Source: Yamagishiella unicocca
Taxonomy: Eukaryota > Chlorophyta > Chlorophyceae > Chlamydomonadales > Volvocaceae
DNA: 64,000 nucleotides
Direction: 5' to 3'
NCBI GenBank assembly: GCA_003116995.1
Contig: BDSL01000043.1
Coordinates: 558,001 to 622,000 of the forward strand
Positions 53,095 through 63,345 of this stretch are shown piece after piece. The translations under genes were made by a program, and so were the position numbers. The notes under the pieces were generated by a model that saw only the letters and a list, made by a program, of their open reading frames with translations, searched no databases and was not told where the DNA came from. How positions within the stretch are numbered: the first letter of the stretch is position 1; every line of letters starts with the position of its first letter.

Positions 53095-54960
53095 TGTGGG
53101 GTGTGGCATGGGTGCCCCTGGCGCTTCTGCTGTACCTCTCTGCCGCTCAAGCTCTGCTGAGCTGGCTGCAGCCCTATGGAATCGGGGTTCCCCTAGCTCC
53201 GGACGTCAGCCCAGTCACTGTCGTCCAGTCTGCCGACGACATGGAGGTGGTGCTTGGCGGCCCCGAGGCGGTGTCCCACTTCCTTCCCTGCATCGACACG
53301 TTTGTGCTCGCCTCTGGTCAGCATCTGCACCTGGACAAGGTGGAGCTCCTCCATGTGGGTGCCGACCTCCTGGCGGGCCCTGGCGCTGCACCGGCGGCTG
53401 TGGTTCCGGCGGTGGCTTCTGCCGCCGCCCCGGCCCTGGTGGCCGCCATATACAGCTGCCGGCCCCCCAGCTCCTCTACGTCGTCTCCTCCGCCTTGGAT
53501 CTTAACCCGCCCTTCACGGACGCCCCCCCGACGACAGCCCCCGCCCAGGACGGGGACAAGCAGGCTGGCAGGCTGATGAAGGTCGCTCACTTGGGCTCGT
53601 GTCCCTGCACGCCTGATGCGGGTGTCCCTGCACGCCTGATGCGGGTGTCCCTGCACGCCTGATGCGGGTGTCCCTGCACGCCTGATGCGGGTGTCCCTGC
53701 ACGCCTGATGCGGGTGTCCCTGCACGCCTGATGCGGGTGTCCCTGCACGCCTGATGCGGGTGTCCCTGCACGCCTGATGCGGGTGTCCCTGCACGCCTCT
53801 TCGTCGGTCACCCCGCGGCTGGAGATGTCCGCGCCCTGCCGCTGCGCTGTCACGTGCTGGACCGCTATGTTGCTGGGAGACCCGCTTTGTGCTCGGGGAT
53901 GGTGCCGCCGTCGCGCCGCGGCTCGTGCACCCATGGGAGCAGGCCCTACAGGTCTACCTGGGTCTCCTTCACCCGGCTTCCCGACCCCCCGCCCTCCTGA
54001 CGGTGGCCGCTGCTGGTGATTGGCTGGACGCCGCTGGCCTGCCCCTGGACGTGTGGCGTGTGGTCAACGTCCTTGGCTGCCTCCCGCATGTGTCTGATGT
54101 GGTGGCGGAGCCCCTGCTGCCCGGCGACTCGGACTCCCGCCCTCATAGGCCCGCCCCAGTCCGATCCCTCCAGCGCTCTCCACGGGGCTCATTGGCCGTC
54201 TCTTGTCGCTGTCTCCCTGACGCCGTCGGCTTCTAGCCTGCCGGCTTTCACGGACTGAGACCGTCATGGCGCGGTGGCGGCGTCCCTGCAGCGCCTGCTC
54301 CTGGACGTGCCTTTGGATTGGTTGGCGGCCGCACGCGCGGTGCACCGCCAGCCTGCCAGCGTTTGGATGGCTCCCTCAATGGACGATGTCGCCACCCTGC
54401 TGCGAGGCCGCCCACCCGTCCCTCTTTGCGGTTGGGGGTCGCTTGTGGTGTGCTGGCTGATCCCTGGCTGCCCTGGAGAGCCTGAGCGGCTCCTGCCTGG
54501 TGCTCTTCGTGGGCTTTTTGTCCGCCTGTCTAGTGCCTTCTGGGCCGGGGTCTGTTTGTTTTTGCTTTGCTTTGCCGTGCGAATATGTGCGCCTAGTTGA
54601 TTTATGTTGTCTGTGGCCGTGTTGTGGTGTGTGCCTGGGGTGCCGTCTGCCAGGTTTTGCGTGTTCCCCATCCTCTTGGCCATGGTTTACTGGGACTGCC
54701 CGTCGTGCTCAAGTTCCCTTTGCTGGCCGGTTGTTCGGATGGGGCGTTTTTTCGCGGGTGGGTGGTGCCCTGGGCCCGTCACCCGGGGCTGTCGTCTCCT
54801 CCCGTCGTTTTTTCCGTCGATGAACCTTGGCTGGGATGCCTGGGTTTTCTTTCTTGTCGGAGCCCCGCCATCTTTGGCGCTGCGGGGTGTCTTGTTTTTA
54901 CCTGTGCCTTTTGGGGCGTCTGCTGGCTGCTAGCGCTTGTCACGAAAAAACGGGTGATCG
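53095..54960 (+). mobile_element. Decayed LINE B copy
   Basis: The plus strand starts inside a reverse-transcriptase domain (LLLYLSAAQALLSWL, then QSADDMEVVLGG, then LHLDKVELLHVG). These are the counterparts of LLYLFVAQALLCWL, QFADDTQVLLEG and LNLDKVELLPIG in LINE A. Later parts (DVWRVVNVLGCLPHVSDVVAEPLLPG) still resemble the mid-ORF2 of A. Several frameshifts and a minisatellite break the frame. The end is a 3'UTR found again at 6608, 27130 and 34556. A second L1-like family, inactive here. Confidence 0.8.
53600..53799. repeat. 23-bp minisatellite
   Basis: About eight to nine nearly perfect copies of gtgtccctgcacgcctgatg plus cgg, inside the decayed LINE B copy. Identical copies indicate recent expansion. 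Confidence 0.95.
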
Positions 54961-54986
54961 ACACAGCGTAGCGTGTGCGAAACACC

Positions 54987-55048
54987 AGAACCCGATGGTT
55001 CTACCTCTTGGTCTGGAACCCACTGTAATCGTTACAACAAAAGAACCC
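54987..55048 (+). mobile_element. Very short LINE A insertion with TSD
   Basis: A 48-nt insert (54994-55041) holds the last part of the LINE A 3'UTR and tail (ggttctacctcttggtctgg, cactgtaatcgttacaacaa). It lies between two agaaccc heptamers (54987-54993 and 55042-55048). Confidence 0.85.
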
Positions 55049-55309
55049 GCTCAGCAGTGGGTAGCAGTAATGCAACGGCTTCGGAAAGGCGGTACGGCAG
55101 GGTCAACATGTACGGCGCGCCTGGTACAGACTAAGTTGTAAGGCGCAGGAGCAGCAGCTGGCGCAGCTGGACTACAGCCAGGTAAGAGCATTCCCACCAT
55201 CTCGAGCACGCCTTTTCAGCGCTAGTGGCCGCACATGGTGGTATCGGAACCGGCACCTCATGTGCAAGTTACCTGCTGTGTCGTGACGCGCTGGCTTGTC
55301 GTACGGTGC

Positions 55310-55450
55310 GATATCGTTGTGGGTCCCCCCGCTTGTCCTGGGTTTTCCCTTCGTCTCTTTGCTGTTAGAGGCTTTCCTGCTGGGTTCAGCCCCCAGGCTC
55401 TGATGTGGTGTGGACATCGGCCCCTCTTCTTGTCCTGGGTTCGCCACGGT
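55310..55450 (+). mobile_element. LINE B 3'UTR fragment
   Basis: gggtccccccgcttgtcctg and later cccctcttcttgtcctgggt match the LINE B 3' parts at 27280-27300 (minus) and 56450-56480. Confidence 0.55.
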
Positions 55451-55522
55451 TAGCCCCGGGAGGTTTCGCCATTGGGATGGTACCATTCATAACTCCAGTA
55501 AGATTGCCATATCTTACAACCC

Positions 55523-55557
55523 AGTACAACCGAATTCAAGCATGAGACGCATAAAAG
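55523..55557 (+). promoter_or_regulatory. Orphan copy of the protease promoter
   Basis: agtacaaccgaattcaagc (55523-55541) and a TATA-like cataaaa (55550-55556) match the gene 4 and gene 5 promoters. The exon below it is broken, so the promoter may be silent or drive a non-coding RNA. Confidence 0.6.
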
Positions 55558-55697
55558 CTGCGCCACGGCTTCATTCCCATTATGCAACACCAATACAACA
55601 ATAAGGAAAATCGAGGACTCGACAAGCGACTCGAGGACAATAAGAAAAATCTGAATACCGTCCTGCAGCTATCGGGTTTCGAATCCATCTTTCTCTG

Positions 55698-55713
55698 GTG
55701 TCACCTGTGGCAC
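55698..55713. promoter_or_regulatory. Inverted-repeat motif, orphan copy
   Basis: gtgtcacctgtggcac, one mismatch from a perfect gtgtcac-N2-gtgacac inverted repeat; conserved in position with the gene 4 and gene 5 leaders. Confidence 0.5.
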
Positions 55714-55896
55714 GGCAATTGATCACTTCGATTCGTCACAGTAGTCTACCTGAGTCTACTTTGTTCAGCGTCGTAATTTATTAATCCTGCTTCCCCTATA
55801 CCTCCCTGTAGTGGTGCGCCCAGCCTCTTCGCATAGAGCTAGACCCTAGATGACAATGTTTGTTTTCGTGTATCGCATTGAGGCCCACAAAAAAAT

Positions 55897-55975
55897 CATG
55901 TCAAAGTAGTATGATCTGGCTCCTCATAGGAGCCCTGTGCGGGCTTCGAATGGCAAAAGCGGCAGCTGCAGGTCA
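55897..55975 (+). pseudogene. Orphan first exon of a sixth protease gene
   Basis: The sequence is nearly identical to exon 1 of gene 4 (MIWLLIGALCGLRMAKAAA). Compared with gene 4, five bases are missing after ATGTCA, which brings a TAG into frame at the fourth codon. The 5'UTR acceptor is also lost (cgcatt where gene 4 has cacag). No exon 2 or later exon of the family follows. A downstream ATG and a possible donor (g|gtcagc) remain. It is a truncated duplicate that cannot make the protease. Confidence 0.85.
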
Positions 55976-56099
55976 GCCGGGCACGCAGCCTCCAGGTCCG
56001 GCACGCAGCAGACCTAGAATACGGTACATCAATGACTGCCAATTGAAATCCTAAGAGGGCCCCTATGCCCCTCAGCCATTCTAGACACCTTGCCTTGAC

Positions 56100-56345
56100 A
56101 TTAAGTTTATATAATAAAGTTCCTGTGGGCCTCACTGTGACGTACAAAACCAAATGTGTCATTGTGGGTCAACGCGAAGAGGCTGGGCGCAGCACTAGAG
56201 GGGAGCTAGGACAACGTAGACATATATTTTTACGTTCAATGGGGTACTTCTTTGACAAAGCTGATCAAATGGCGTGTCACAGGTGACACCCGCAAAAAAG
56301 GGATTTGCAACCGGATATCCACGAGGAATGTGAAGTTGGTCCATC
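56100..56345 (-). repeat. Inverted copy of the protease promoter/5'UTR region
   Basis: Read on the minus strand this matches the leader of gene 4 and of the orphan copy. In order it has ccggttgcaa, gtgtcacctgtgacac, tttgatca, cattgaacgta, cccagcctcttcgcgttgac and tacgtcacagtgaggcccac. It stops before exon 1. With 55690-55900 it forms a ~200-bp imperfect inverted repeat. Confidence 0.85.
56274..56289. promoter_or_regulatory. Inverted-repeat motif, perfect copy
   Basis: gtgtcacaggtgacac: two perfect 7-nt arms around a 2-nt spacer, in the inverted leader copy. Confidence 0.5.
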
Positions 56346-56439
56346 TAAGTTAATTGAATAGAGTTGATGGGCCAGGGCACGGCTTTTACGTATGTAACTG
56401 GATTCGGTTGTACGGCGTGGTTTTGCGCGATATGGTGAG

Positions 56440-56860
56440 GCCCGGCATGGGCCTTTCTTCTTGTCCTGGGTTTGCCCGGGCTCGAGGACACTGTAACATC
56501 TCGTTTATATGTCACAGTACCTTGTCCTGGGTTTGCCTGAGTGCCCCCGCTCGGTCACAGTTGACTGCCTGGTGCCCTGGGCCGCCGGGCGCTGCCGGGC
56601 GTTTCTGTTCCCAGCAGCCGTCGGTCCGGACTAGCTGCCTTGCCCCGCAATTTTCTTTGCGGTGTGCCTTGGTGTGCCTGGATTGTTCGTTTTGTCGGTG
56701 CCTGTCCTTTTGGGAGAGGTGGGGCTGGTGTCCTGTTTCCCTGTGCCTTTGGGGCGTCCGCTGGCTGCTAACGCTGACTTCTCATGTGGCGAGGCCTCGA
56801 AACGGGCCTCCCCTCTTGTCCTGGGCTCGCCTGGGCTTGTGGGCACTGTAACATCTTGTT
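56440..56860 (+). mobile_element. LINE B 3'UTR fragments
   Basis: Two tandem stretches, each ending in a cttgtcctggg ... ggacactgtaacatc or gggcactgtaacatc block (56510 and 56855), with ctttggggcgtccgctggct between. They are probably two nested 3' ends. Confidence 0.55.
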
Positions 56861-56938
56861 TGATACTAGCTAATGCACCCAAGTCAGTCGTCGCTTCAAG
56901 GACCCGATCCTGGAACAGAAACGGGGATGGTCGATTAA

Positions 56939-57123
56939 TGGCCAGTATGAGCATGAGCATTACAAATGTAGGGACCTCCCAGGTCCTGCCCATATTCCCC
57001 CGAACCGTTCGGTCATCGGGAGCCGCGCCAAATGCAATACAGGAAGGGAGAGATGTCTTGATTACACTAATCGCATTAGTATTACCGGCATTAATCGCAT
57101 ATGGGTGGTCAAAAGTGGCGTAG
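56939..57123 (+). CDS. Possible small membrane protein, unverified
   Basis: A 61-codon frame from ATG at 56939. A Met/Ser/Thr-rich start (MASMSMSITN) resembles an organelle-targeting or signal sequence, and the end is a clear hydrophobic helix (VLITLIALVLPALIAYGW) before SKVA. I do not recognise the family. The frame follows LINE B fragments and may be fortuitous. It lacks obvious splice partners and no paralog is clear, although 63840-63910 encodes a vaguely similar hydrophobic C-terminus. Confidence 0.25.
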
Positions 57124-57609
57124 CATGTAGTGCGTCGAGTTGTGTGACGCACATGATGCGGAATGCGGGCATCACGGATTCCTGAACTCGTGCCATTTGG
57201 AGTGCAAAGTTTGAACCTGGACGCACCCAGACATAATTACGTCGGGAAGCAGAAGTTGAATTGTCTCCATGGGTTGATAATTTGGGCGTTGCGGAATGAC
57301 TTGGATATCGGCACAACAGTGGAAGGACGTCTGAATCCATGTAGTATACATAGATGTGCTCGACAGCACCATACCGTGTGCATGACAGTGTTGACATGTT
57401 GCATAACTCCGGGCGAACGGGAACTTGGTACAACGGCACCGCGCCGGGGACCCGTCCTGCGCCTACCCCCGGCCGTCTGGCCCGGCAGGCTCCTGTGATG
57501 CGTACTGGCCCTCGCGGGCCTGAATATGGTGATAGTTTGATGCGTTCTAAAGGCCACCATATGCAACATGCAAACCTGGGTTCATCCGGGCTTGAGGACA
57601 CTGTAACCT

Positions 57610-58780
57610 CTCATCACTGGCCAACGATTGTCCTGCCCTGTTGCCGCCATTCTTGTTGCCGGTGTTGGGGTCAAGGGGTTGTCGGGATCTGCTGAGTTGC
57701 CGGTCAGGGGATGGCTGGGAGCTGGGAGTGCCGCCGGTTTGGTGCCGAGTGGGGGGTTTCGTTGCCGCTGGGAGCAAAGTCCAGCGTGGGGGGATAACAA
57801 TAAGTAATGGAGCATCCTTAAGCCCAGCAATGTTGTAAGGTAACGTACTGAGCGTAATTCATTCGAAGAACAAGATTCACTGTAAGGAATCAGGTAAGAG
57901 GGGGCAGGTATTGCCACGGCCCTCCACGGCGAGCCGACATTCCCGCCAAAATTGGTCGATGTTGTTACACTTTGCGCATTGCTTCAGGTCCGACATTCGA
58001 ACAGTAACGTTTTTCAAAGCTGATGAAGTCGCAGTTTTCCATCGCTTGCATGCAGAAACGTTAGGAGAAATCGTTGCGACTTCTCACAGCTCAGAGTGAT
58101 AGGCCATATCCAGGCCATATCTTATATAATATGCACCCAGGTGCACTAAGCTACCCTACGTAGCCCGTGCGCAACGTTCCGGTTTCGTAACCGGATACGA
58201 CTGTGTTTAGGCAGGTCACCGCATCTTCCTGCAGTTCTGCGTACAATCCATCCAACCGAGGTCTCTCAGAAAATGAGGACGCTATATCCTACTACTTTAA
58301 ATGTAACTGTAAGTGAAATGCCGTTTCAGGAAACCTCCGAAAGCTTGTTTCTAAACCTTTTTGACATATTTGTATAAAATCTTTACGCGATTGCTAGCGC
58401 GAGCATTTATGGCCCAAAGCCGTGAGGTGCGCTTGTTATTTGTTGTTTGTGGGTTGTAACATATTGTCGGTCTTGGTTTGTGACCGTGTAAATTGTTTTC
58501 TTGCACTTCTGAGTGTTTAATTGGGCCAGCATTGCTCCGTTCTGCTGTTGTGATCATTGCTCCGTTCTGCTGTTGTGATCACCCATTCCGGGCGCGTGCC
58601 CCTTCGCCGTCCCTTTTTAGGATGTTTGGCAGGCCGTGTGTGGTTTGATGCTTGTATTTTCTTAGCACCGGTTGCTAAGCAATTTTGCCATCTGTGGTTA
58701 ATTGTAGGAAGCGTTATGCGACGAAATTACTGATGGGTATTAATTATGAACCTACCGGTATCCATTGCGTGAACAATTGC
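57610..58780. other. Intergenic, no gene recognised
   Basis: A LINE B-like tail (cttgaggacactgtaacctc) ends near 57610. A direct repeat of cattgctccgttctgctgtt is at 58530-58580. Otherwise I see nothing. Confidence 0.4.
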
Positions 58781-58789
58781 AGTACAAGC

Positions 58790-58830
58790 AGTACAACTGA
58801 TTCCCAAGCCGCAAGCGGACGCCTATAAAA
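58790..58830 (+). promoter_or_regulatory. Core promoter of protease gene 5
   Basis: agtacaactgattcccaagc (58790-58809) followed by TATA box tataaaa (58824-58830). Same arrangement as gene 4 (47705-47737). Confidence 0.7.
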
Positions 58831-58942
58831 CCCGAGCCCTGTGGAGTTGGCAACATAACCTACGATTATTTAAAGAAGTTGGACTACCCTGCAAAGTTCT
58901 CTTACCTTCTCGGTCGCACACCGGTATCCTATTTCGAGGCTG

Positions 58943-58958
58943 GTGTCATTTGTGACAC
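58943..58958. promoter_or_regulatory. Inverted-repeat motif in gene 5 5' region
   Basis: gtgtcatttgtgacac, an inverted repeat with one mismatch, about 115 bp after the TATA box, as in gene 4. Confidence 0.5.
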
Positions 58959-59011
58959 GGACACACGGTACTCGATCAACGTACCATAACAGTCGGCCGG
59001 GTGACTTCCTG

Positions 59012-59099
59012 GTAAGCATACGAGGTTTCCTAGCCCCTTGTAATGCTGCCCCCAGCGCCTTCACGGAGGCTGACGATGACAACCTTCCTTCTGTCACAG
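59012..59099 (+). other. 5'UTR intron of protease gene 5
   Basis: Donor gtaagcat and acceptor tgtcacag match the gene 4 leader. The start codon follows 20 nt after the acceptor. Confidence 0.6.
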
Positions 59100-59118
59100 T
59101 GAGGTCTAAAGCGAGTTC

Positions 59119-62100
59119 ATGTCGGTAGATATGAGTATGATGTGGCTTCTTGTTGGAGCCTTATGCGCTTTTAGGATGGTTAAGGCGGAAGGTAAGGCAT
59201 CTTGCATGCACCACTAGGACAGAAGCGAAGCCCGCATGGCCTGCATCCTTAGCCACATGCATGTTCATTCCCTCGTCATGCTTGAATTGCTGTTTTCACA
59301 TTGCAACGATGATGTAGTCCATCTGCCCTTGCACCGGATGTAAAAGGCGTGACCGAGCTTGGTTTTTTCGTTGCGTAATCGGGCTGACAGCAAAATAAAC
59401 GATTACCATAGTAATAAATAGGTTGTCGTCAAGCCCGATACCTATCTTACCGAGACCTACCTTGTCTTAGTGCACGCCTGGCAGAGCGGCTCTTAAGTCA
59501 GCCGCCTACGGCAATCCATTCCCAACCCGCAGGCTGTCCCAGCGTCGATGGCTATGCGTTCTACAGGCTCCAGGAAATCGCTGGTGCCTATACACTCCAG
59601 TCTACGGCATCCGGCACGCCCGCTGAACTTGCTATCATGTGCAACAAGACTCCTCGCTGCAACGCCTTCACCACGATGGGAGCGCTTCAGATCGCTCCCA
59701 TGGCGCCAGTCTTCTCCGTCCTCGATGGCAATGACGATAGTGTTCTGCTGTGCGACGGCATCTACATCGCGGATCGACGATCGCTGTCCGGCCTAAAGAT
59801 GCCAGTGGGTATTCTTTGGGCGCTGCCGTGCCTAGCTCAGCTTGGCAGCTGACTCGGCATCCCATGTTGCCGGCAAATGTGCAAACCTACCATTCGCTTT
59901 GAACTGGGTCATACGTCTTCCATCCGAAGTGATACAAACACTACAATGCTGCAAGTAATACAATGCTTCGTGTAGATAGCTGGTTGCCTGCTACCCTTCC
60001 CCCGCTCCCATAACCCTCACCCCCTCGCTCTCACCCACTCGCTCCCAGGACGGCGTCACCCCCCAGACCCTGCGTGACGCGGGCGCCAAGAAGCTGCTCG
60101 ACATGCAGGCCGCAGTGGCAGCAGCAAAGAAGGTGATTATGGTGACTGGTGGGTAAATGGCGCACGTAAGGGTGTCCAGCTGGTAGGGCGCCACGGGTGT
60201 GAACGTCGTCACGACACGCAGGACGCCCGCAAATGCATAGGATTAAGTTGCTGCATTATAACAAAACCTAAGCTAGATCTAAAACAATCTCTTACACAGG
60301 GTTGGATACCGAGTTGGCGTCTGTTCTCCCTCATCTTACTCGATTTCTCTGCTCGCCCTTCATGCTGCCCGGAAATACAGGTTGCAGCGAAGTTGGAGGA
60401 GCGGGGCCTTAATCCACGTAAAGCCGGCCTGCTGACCAAACAGGAGCTGACGTGGGCCTTTACGGAGGCCAAGGTGAGGTGCCGCGAGCTCGCGACGATG
60501 TTGGCTCTACCACTACGAAGCGGCTCCTCAAGCTACCTAAAACAAATACGGCTTTCATGGCTCTCGAAGATCGAAGCATGCTTACAGCGTTTGTGCTGGT
60601 TCCATGCCGTTGCAGACCCCGATGTCCCAGTCGAGCGACGAGACTGGCACTTACTCGTACGATGGCGTCATGGCCGCGCTGTCGTACCCGGAATGGGACT
60701 CCCGGCTGGCTGTCGGAACGTCGTACAACTACATCAGCCCCGTGAAGGACCAGGGCGGCTGCGGCTCCTGCGTCGCCTTCGCCGCCGCGGGCGCCGCTGA
60801 GGCCGCAGTCGCTGTCGCCAACGGCACGACCGACAACACGATTGACTTGTCGGAGGAGCGGTACGTACACGGGCGATTGATAGAGGGCTACGGTAGTGCT
60901 GTCATGATGCCTTTGCTTGCGATGTTTGCTGTGGGGCATAATAGCCATATTAGCCTTCTGCGTATCGGTGCGTGATGCCAGGCTGTTCCGCACGCACGAC
61001 CATACATCGCCCTCACTTGCCGCCGGCCTGCCCTTCCTTTCCGGCCTGCCAGGTTGTATTTCTGTAATGGCGTGTATGCACTGGACTGCTACACTGGCTG
61101 GTACGCCAGCGAGGCGGCCAACGTCATTGTCGCCCAGGGCATGTCCAACGAGATTAATTACCCGTACAGCCAATTCAATTTCCCGGACACCTTGGCCCCG
61201 ACCTGTTCTCTGGTGTCCCCGCCGGAGAACCGCCCCAACGGCACCTTCTCTCAGACCTACTTTTCCGATATAACGCTGGTGGGTGTGTTGGTCACCGGCC
61301 TGGGCTGGTTCCAGCTCGAATGAAAAAAGGAACGACGCAGACGTTCCAAGGCAGAATCGCGAATGAATGTGTGGACGAATCTTGATTGTCTGCTCATGGG
61401 TAGTCCGGCGGTGAATGAAAGGAATGGTGGCGAAAGGTTTGATATTTTCGTTCATCATAGACACACGCATGTGATATCGGGGCTGTTACGCGCCTGCCTG
61501 CCTGCCTGCCTGTCTGCCTGCCTGTCTGCCTGCCTGCCTGTCTACGTGCTTGTCTGCCTGCCTGCTGACTGCTCGCGACTTGCTTGTATATGCGCCGCGT
61601 CTGCGCATACCCCTACGCATACCCCTACGTATACCCCTACGCATGGTAAGTGCGCATACGCAACCTGCACGCACATGTACGCAACATGTACGTAGATACC
61701 GGAAGCCCTCCCTGGACTGCTGGTCGTAATACCCTCCTTTTCTTCTCGCCCACCACCGCAGGCCCAGGAGCACATCCGTCAGTGGGGCGGTGTGATTTCT
61801 TTCTTTGTCGTGTACAACGACTTTTTCGACTGGACGCCGACCTCTCCGTGAGTTTTGGCCGTGCCTCTTTCCAGACGCATTGGGTTTGAGAGGTGAAGCG
61901 AACGGAAGCACCGCCATGGCCGCCTCACATGAGCTATCCACGCGTGTGAGCGTCGTATGAACCTGATACGTGGTTTTACCTACCGTAACTAACGTCATCG
62001 TTTTCCTGATTCCCCGCGTCCGTACAGTCCGTACGCCTGGGACGGCCGTAGCGAGCTGGCCGGCTACCATCAGGTCTTAGTCGTCGGCTACAACAACACC

Positions 62101-63345
62101 GGGTAGGCAGCGAGCCGGGGCCTGTAGACCAGTAGCGGGAGGGGAATACGGCTGGTATGTCTTAAAGAAATTCAGTATCTTGATCGTGGAAGTAAATCGG
62201 GGGAAAGTATCATTCTTAACTGGCTTGCCGCCCCCGGCCCCATCTACTCGCGTCAACAGCTCCTACTGGATTGTCAAGAACAGCTGGGGCACTGGCTGGG
62301 GCGACAACGGCTACATCCGGATGTCGTACAACGCCGGCATTGGCTTCATGGGGGGATACGGCGACAACATCATTGGGTTTAGCTGGGCGGCGGCATATAC
62401 CCCTTCCCCCTCGCCTCCACCTCCGTCATCTGCGTGCGGCGACGGTGTTTGCAGCGCTAGCGAGACGTGCTCATCTTGCCCCACAGACTGTGGCGCCTGC
62501 GCTAGCTGCGGTGACGGCGTGTGCTCCGGCGGCGAGACGTGCAGCACCTGCCTGGCCGACTGCGGTATCCTCCTCACCAACGGCACCCGCACCTGCTGCG
62601 GAGACGGCGTGTGCAGCACTGCTGCAGGCGAGAGCTGCTTCAGCTGCAGCGCCGACTGCGGCGTTTGCATCACGTGCAACGACAACGGCATCTGCGAGCC
62701 GCTGATTGGCGAGAAGTGCGCCAGTGGCAGGACCGGCTGCAACGACTGCGGCAGCTGTTCCAACAACTACTGCGGTGATGGCAAATGCACCAGCGTCCAT
62801 AAGGGCTATATTGAGACTTGTAGCTCATGCACAATGGACTGCGGCAGCTGTGTGGGCCAGTACTGCGGTGAGTGCTGCGGGGATAAGGGAATAAATGCGG
62901 CGAAGGACTGCTTGCTGATCGTCAGAGGCCGGCCAGTAATAACCGTAGCTGCAGGGCGTTTGGTAGGGGATGTCAATTTCGTGTTGAAGCCGTTGCATAT
63001 AATACTACTGCGTAGCAGAGTACACGACACGGTACGGACGGACTTCGTCCGTTCACCTGTCTCTGGATCGTGAGATACGTCATGGGGCGCTGTGTGCACG
63101 CATGCCAAAACTGTCGATTATATAGGATATTGACCAGTGCGCATCCCTCTGCATTTTCCCCCTTGCCTTGGCCAGGCGACGGCATCTGCAGTGCCGCCCG
63201 CAACGAAACGTCCATCAGCTGCTCTCGCGATTGCAAAACATCCAGGTTTGCCGAAATTATGCTCGGCGAGGCCGAGCTCGCAGTAGCTAGTAGCGGTCCG
63301 GTCCACAGGAGGGCGCTCAGGAGTAGGATGAATCGGGCGCACTAG
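59119..63345 (+). CDS. Protease gene 5: secreted papain-family cysteine protease with Cys-rich C-terminus
   Basis: Ten exons: 59119-59191, 59533-59804, 60049-60132, 60381-60473, 60616-60860, 61053-61278, 61762-61847, 62028-62102, 62260-62867, 63176-63345. They encode 643 residues. Signal peptide MSVDMSMMWLLVGALCAF; PAN-like module (CPSVDGY, CNKTPRCNAF); helical pro-region; catalytic motifs QGGCGSCVAF (Cys about 226), GYHQVLVVGY (His about 374) and VKNSWG (Asn about 392); hinge PSPSPPPPS; six Cys-rich repeats. At the exon 5/6 junction the usual Trp is Arg (SEER|LYFCNG), and GYNDTG is GYNNTG. Some repeat residues diverge from the other four genes (CITCNDNGICEPLIGEKC), so this copy has been homogenised least. 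An intron carries a tgcctgcctgtc tandem repeat (about 61492-61565). Confidence 0.92.
61492..61565. repeat. TGCC/TGTC tandem repeat in gene 5 intron 6
   Basis: Imperfect four-base units (gcctgcctgtctgcc). Followed at 61609-61645 by three gcatacccctac units related to the minisatellite at 37812-37968. Confidence 0.92.

Noticed and set aside
53600..53799. Possible CRISPR-like array
   Set aside because: The units are contiguous with no spacers and the genome is eukaryotic; it is a minisatellite. The same applies to 9841-9957 and 35047-35192.
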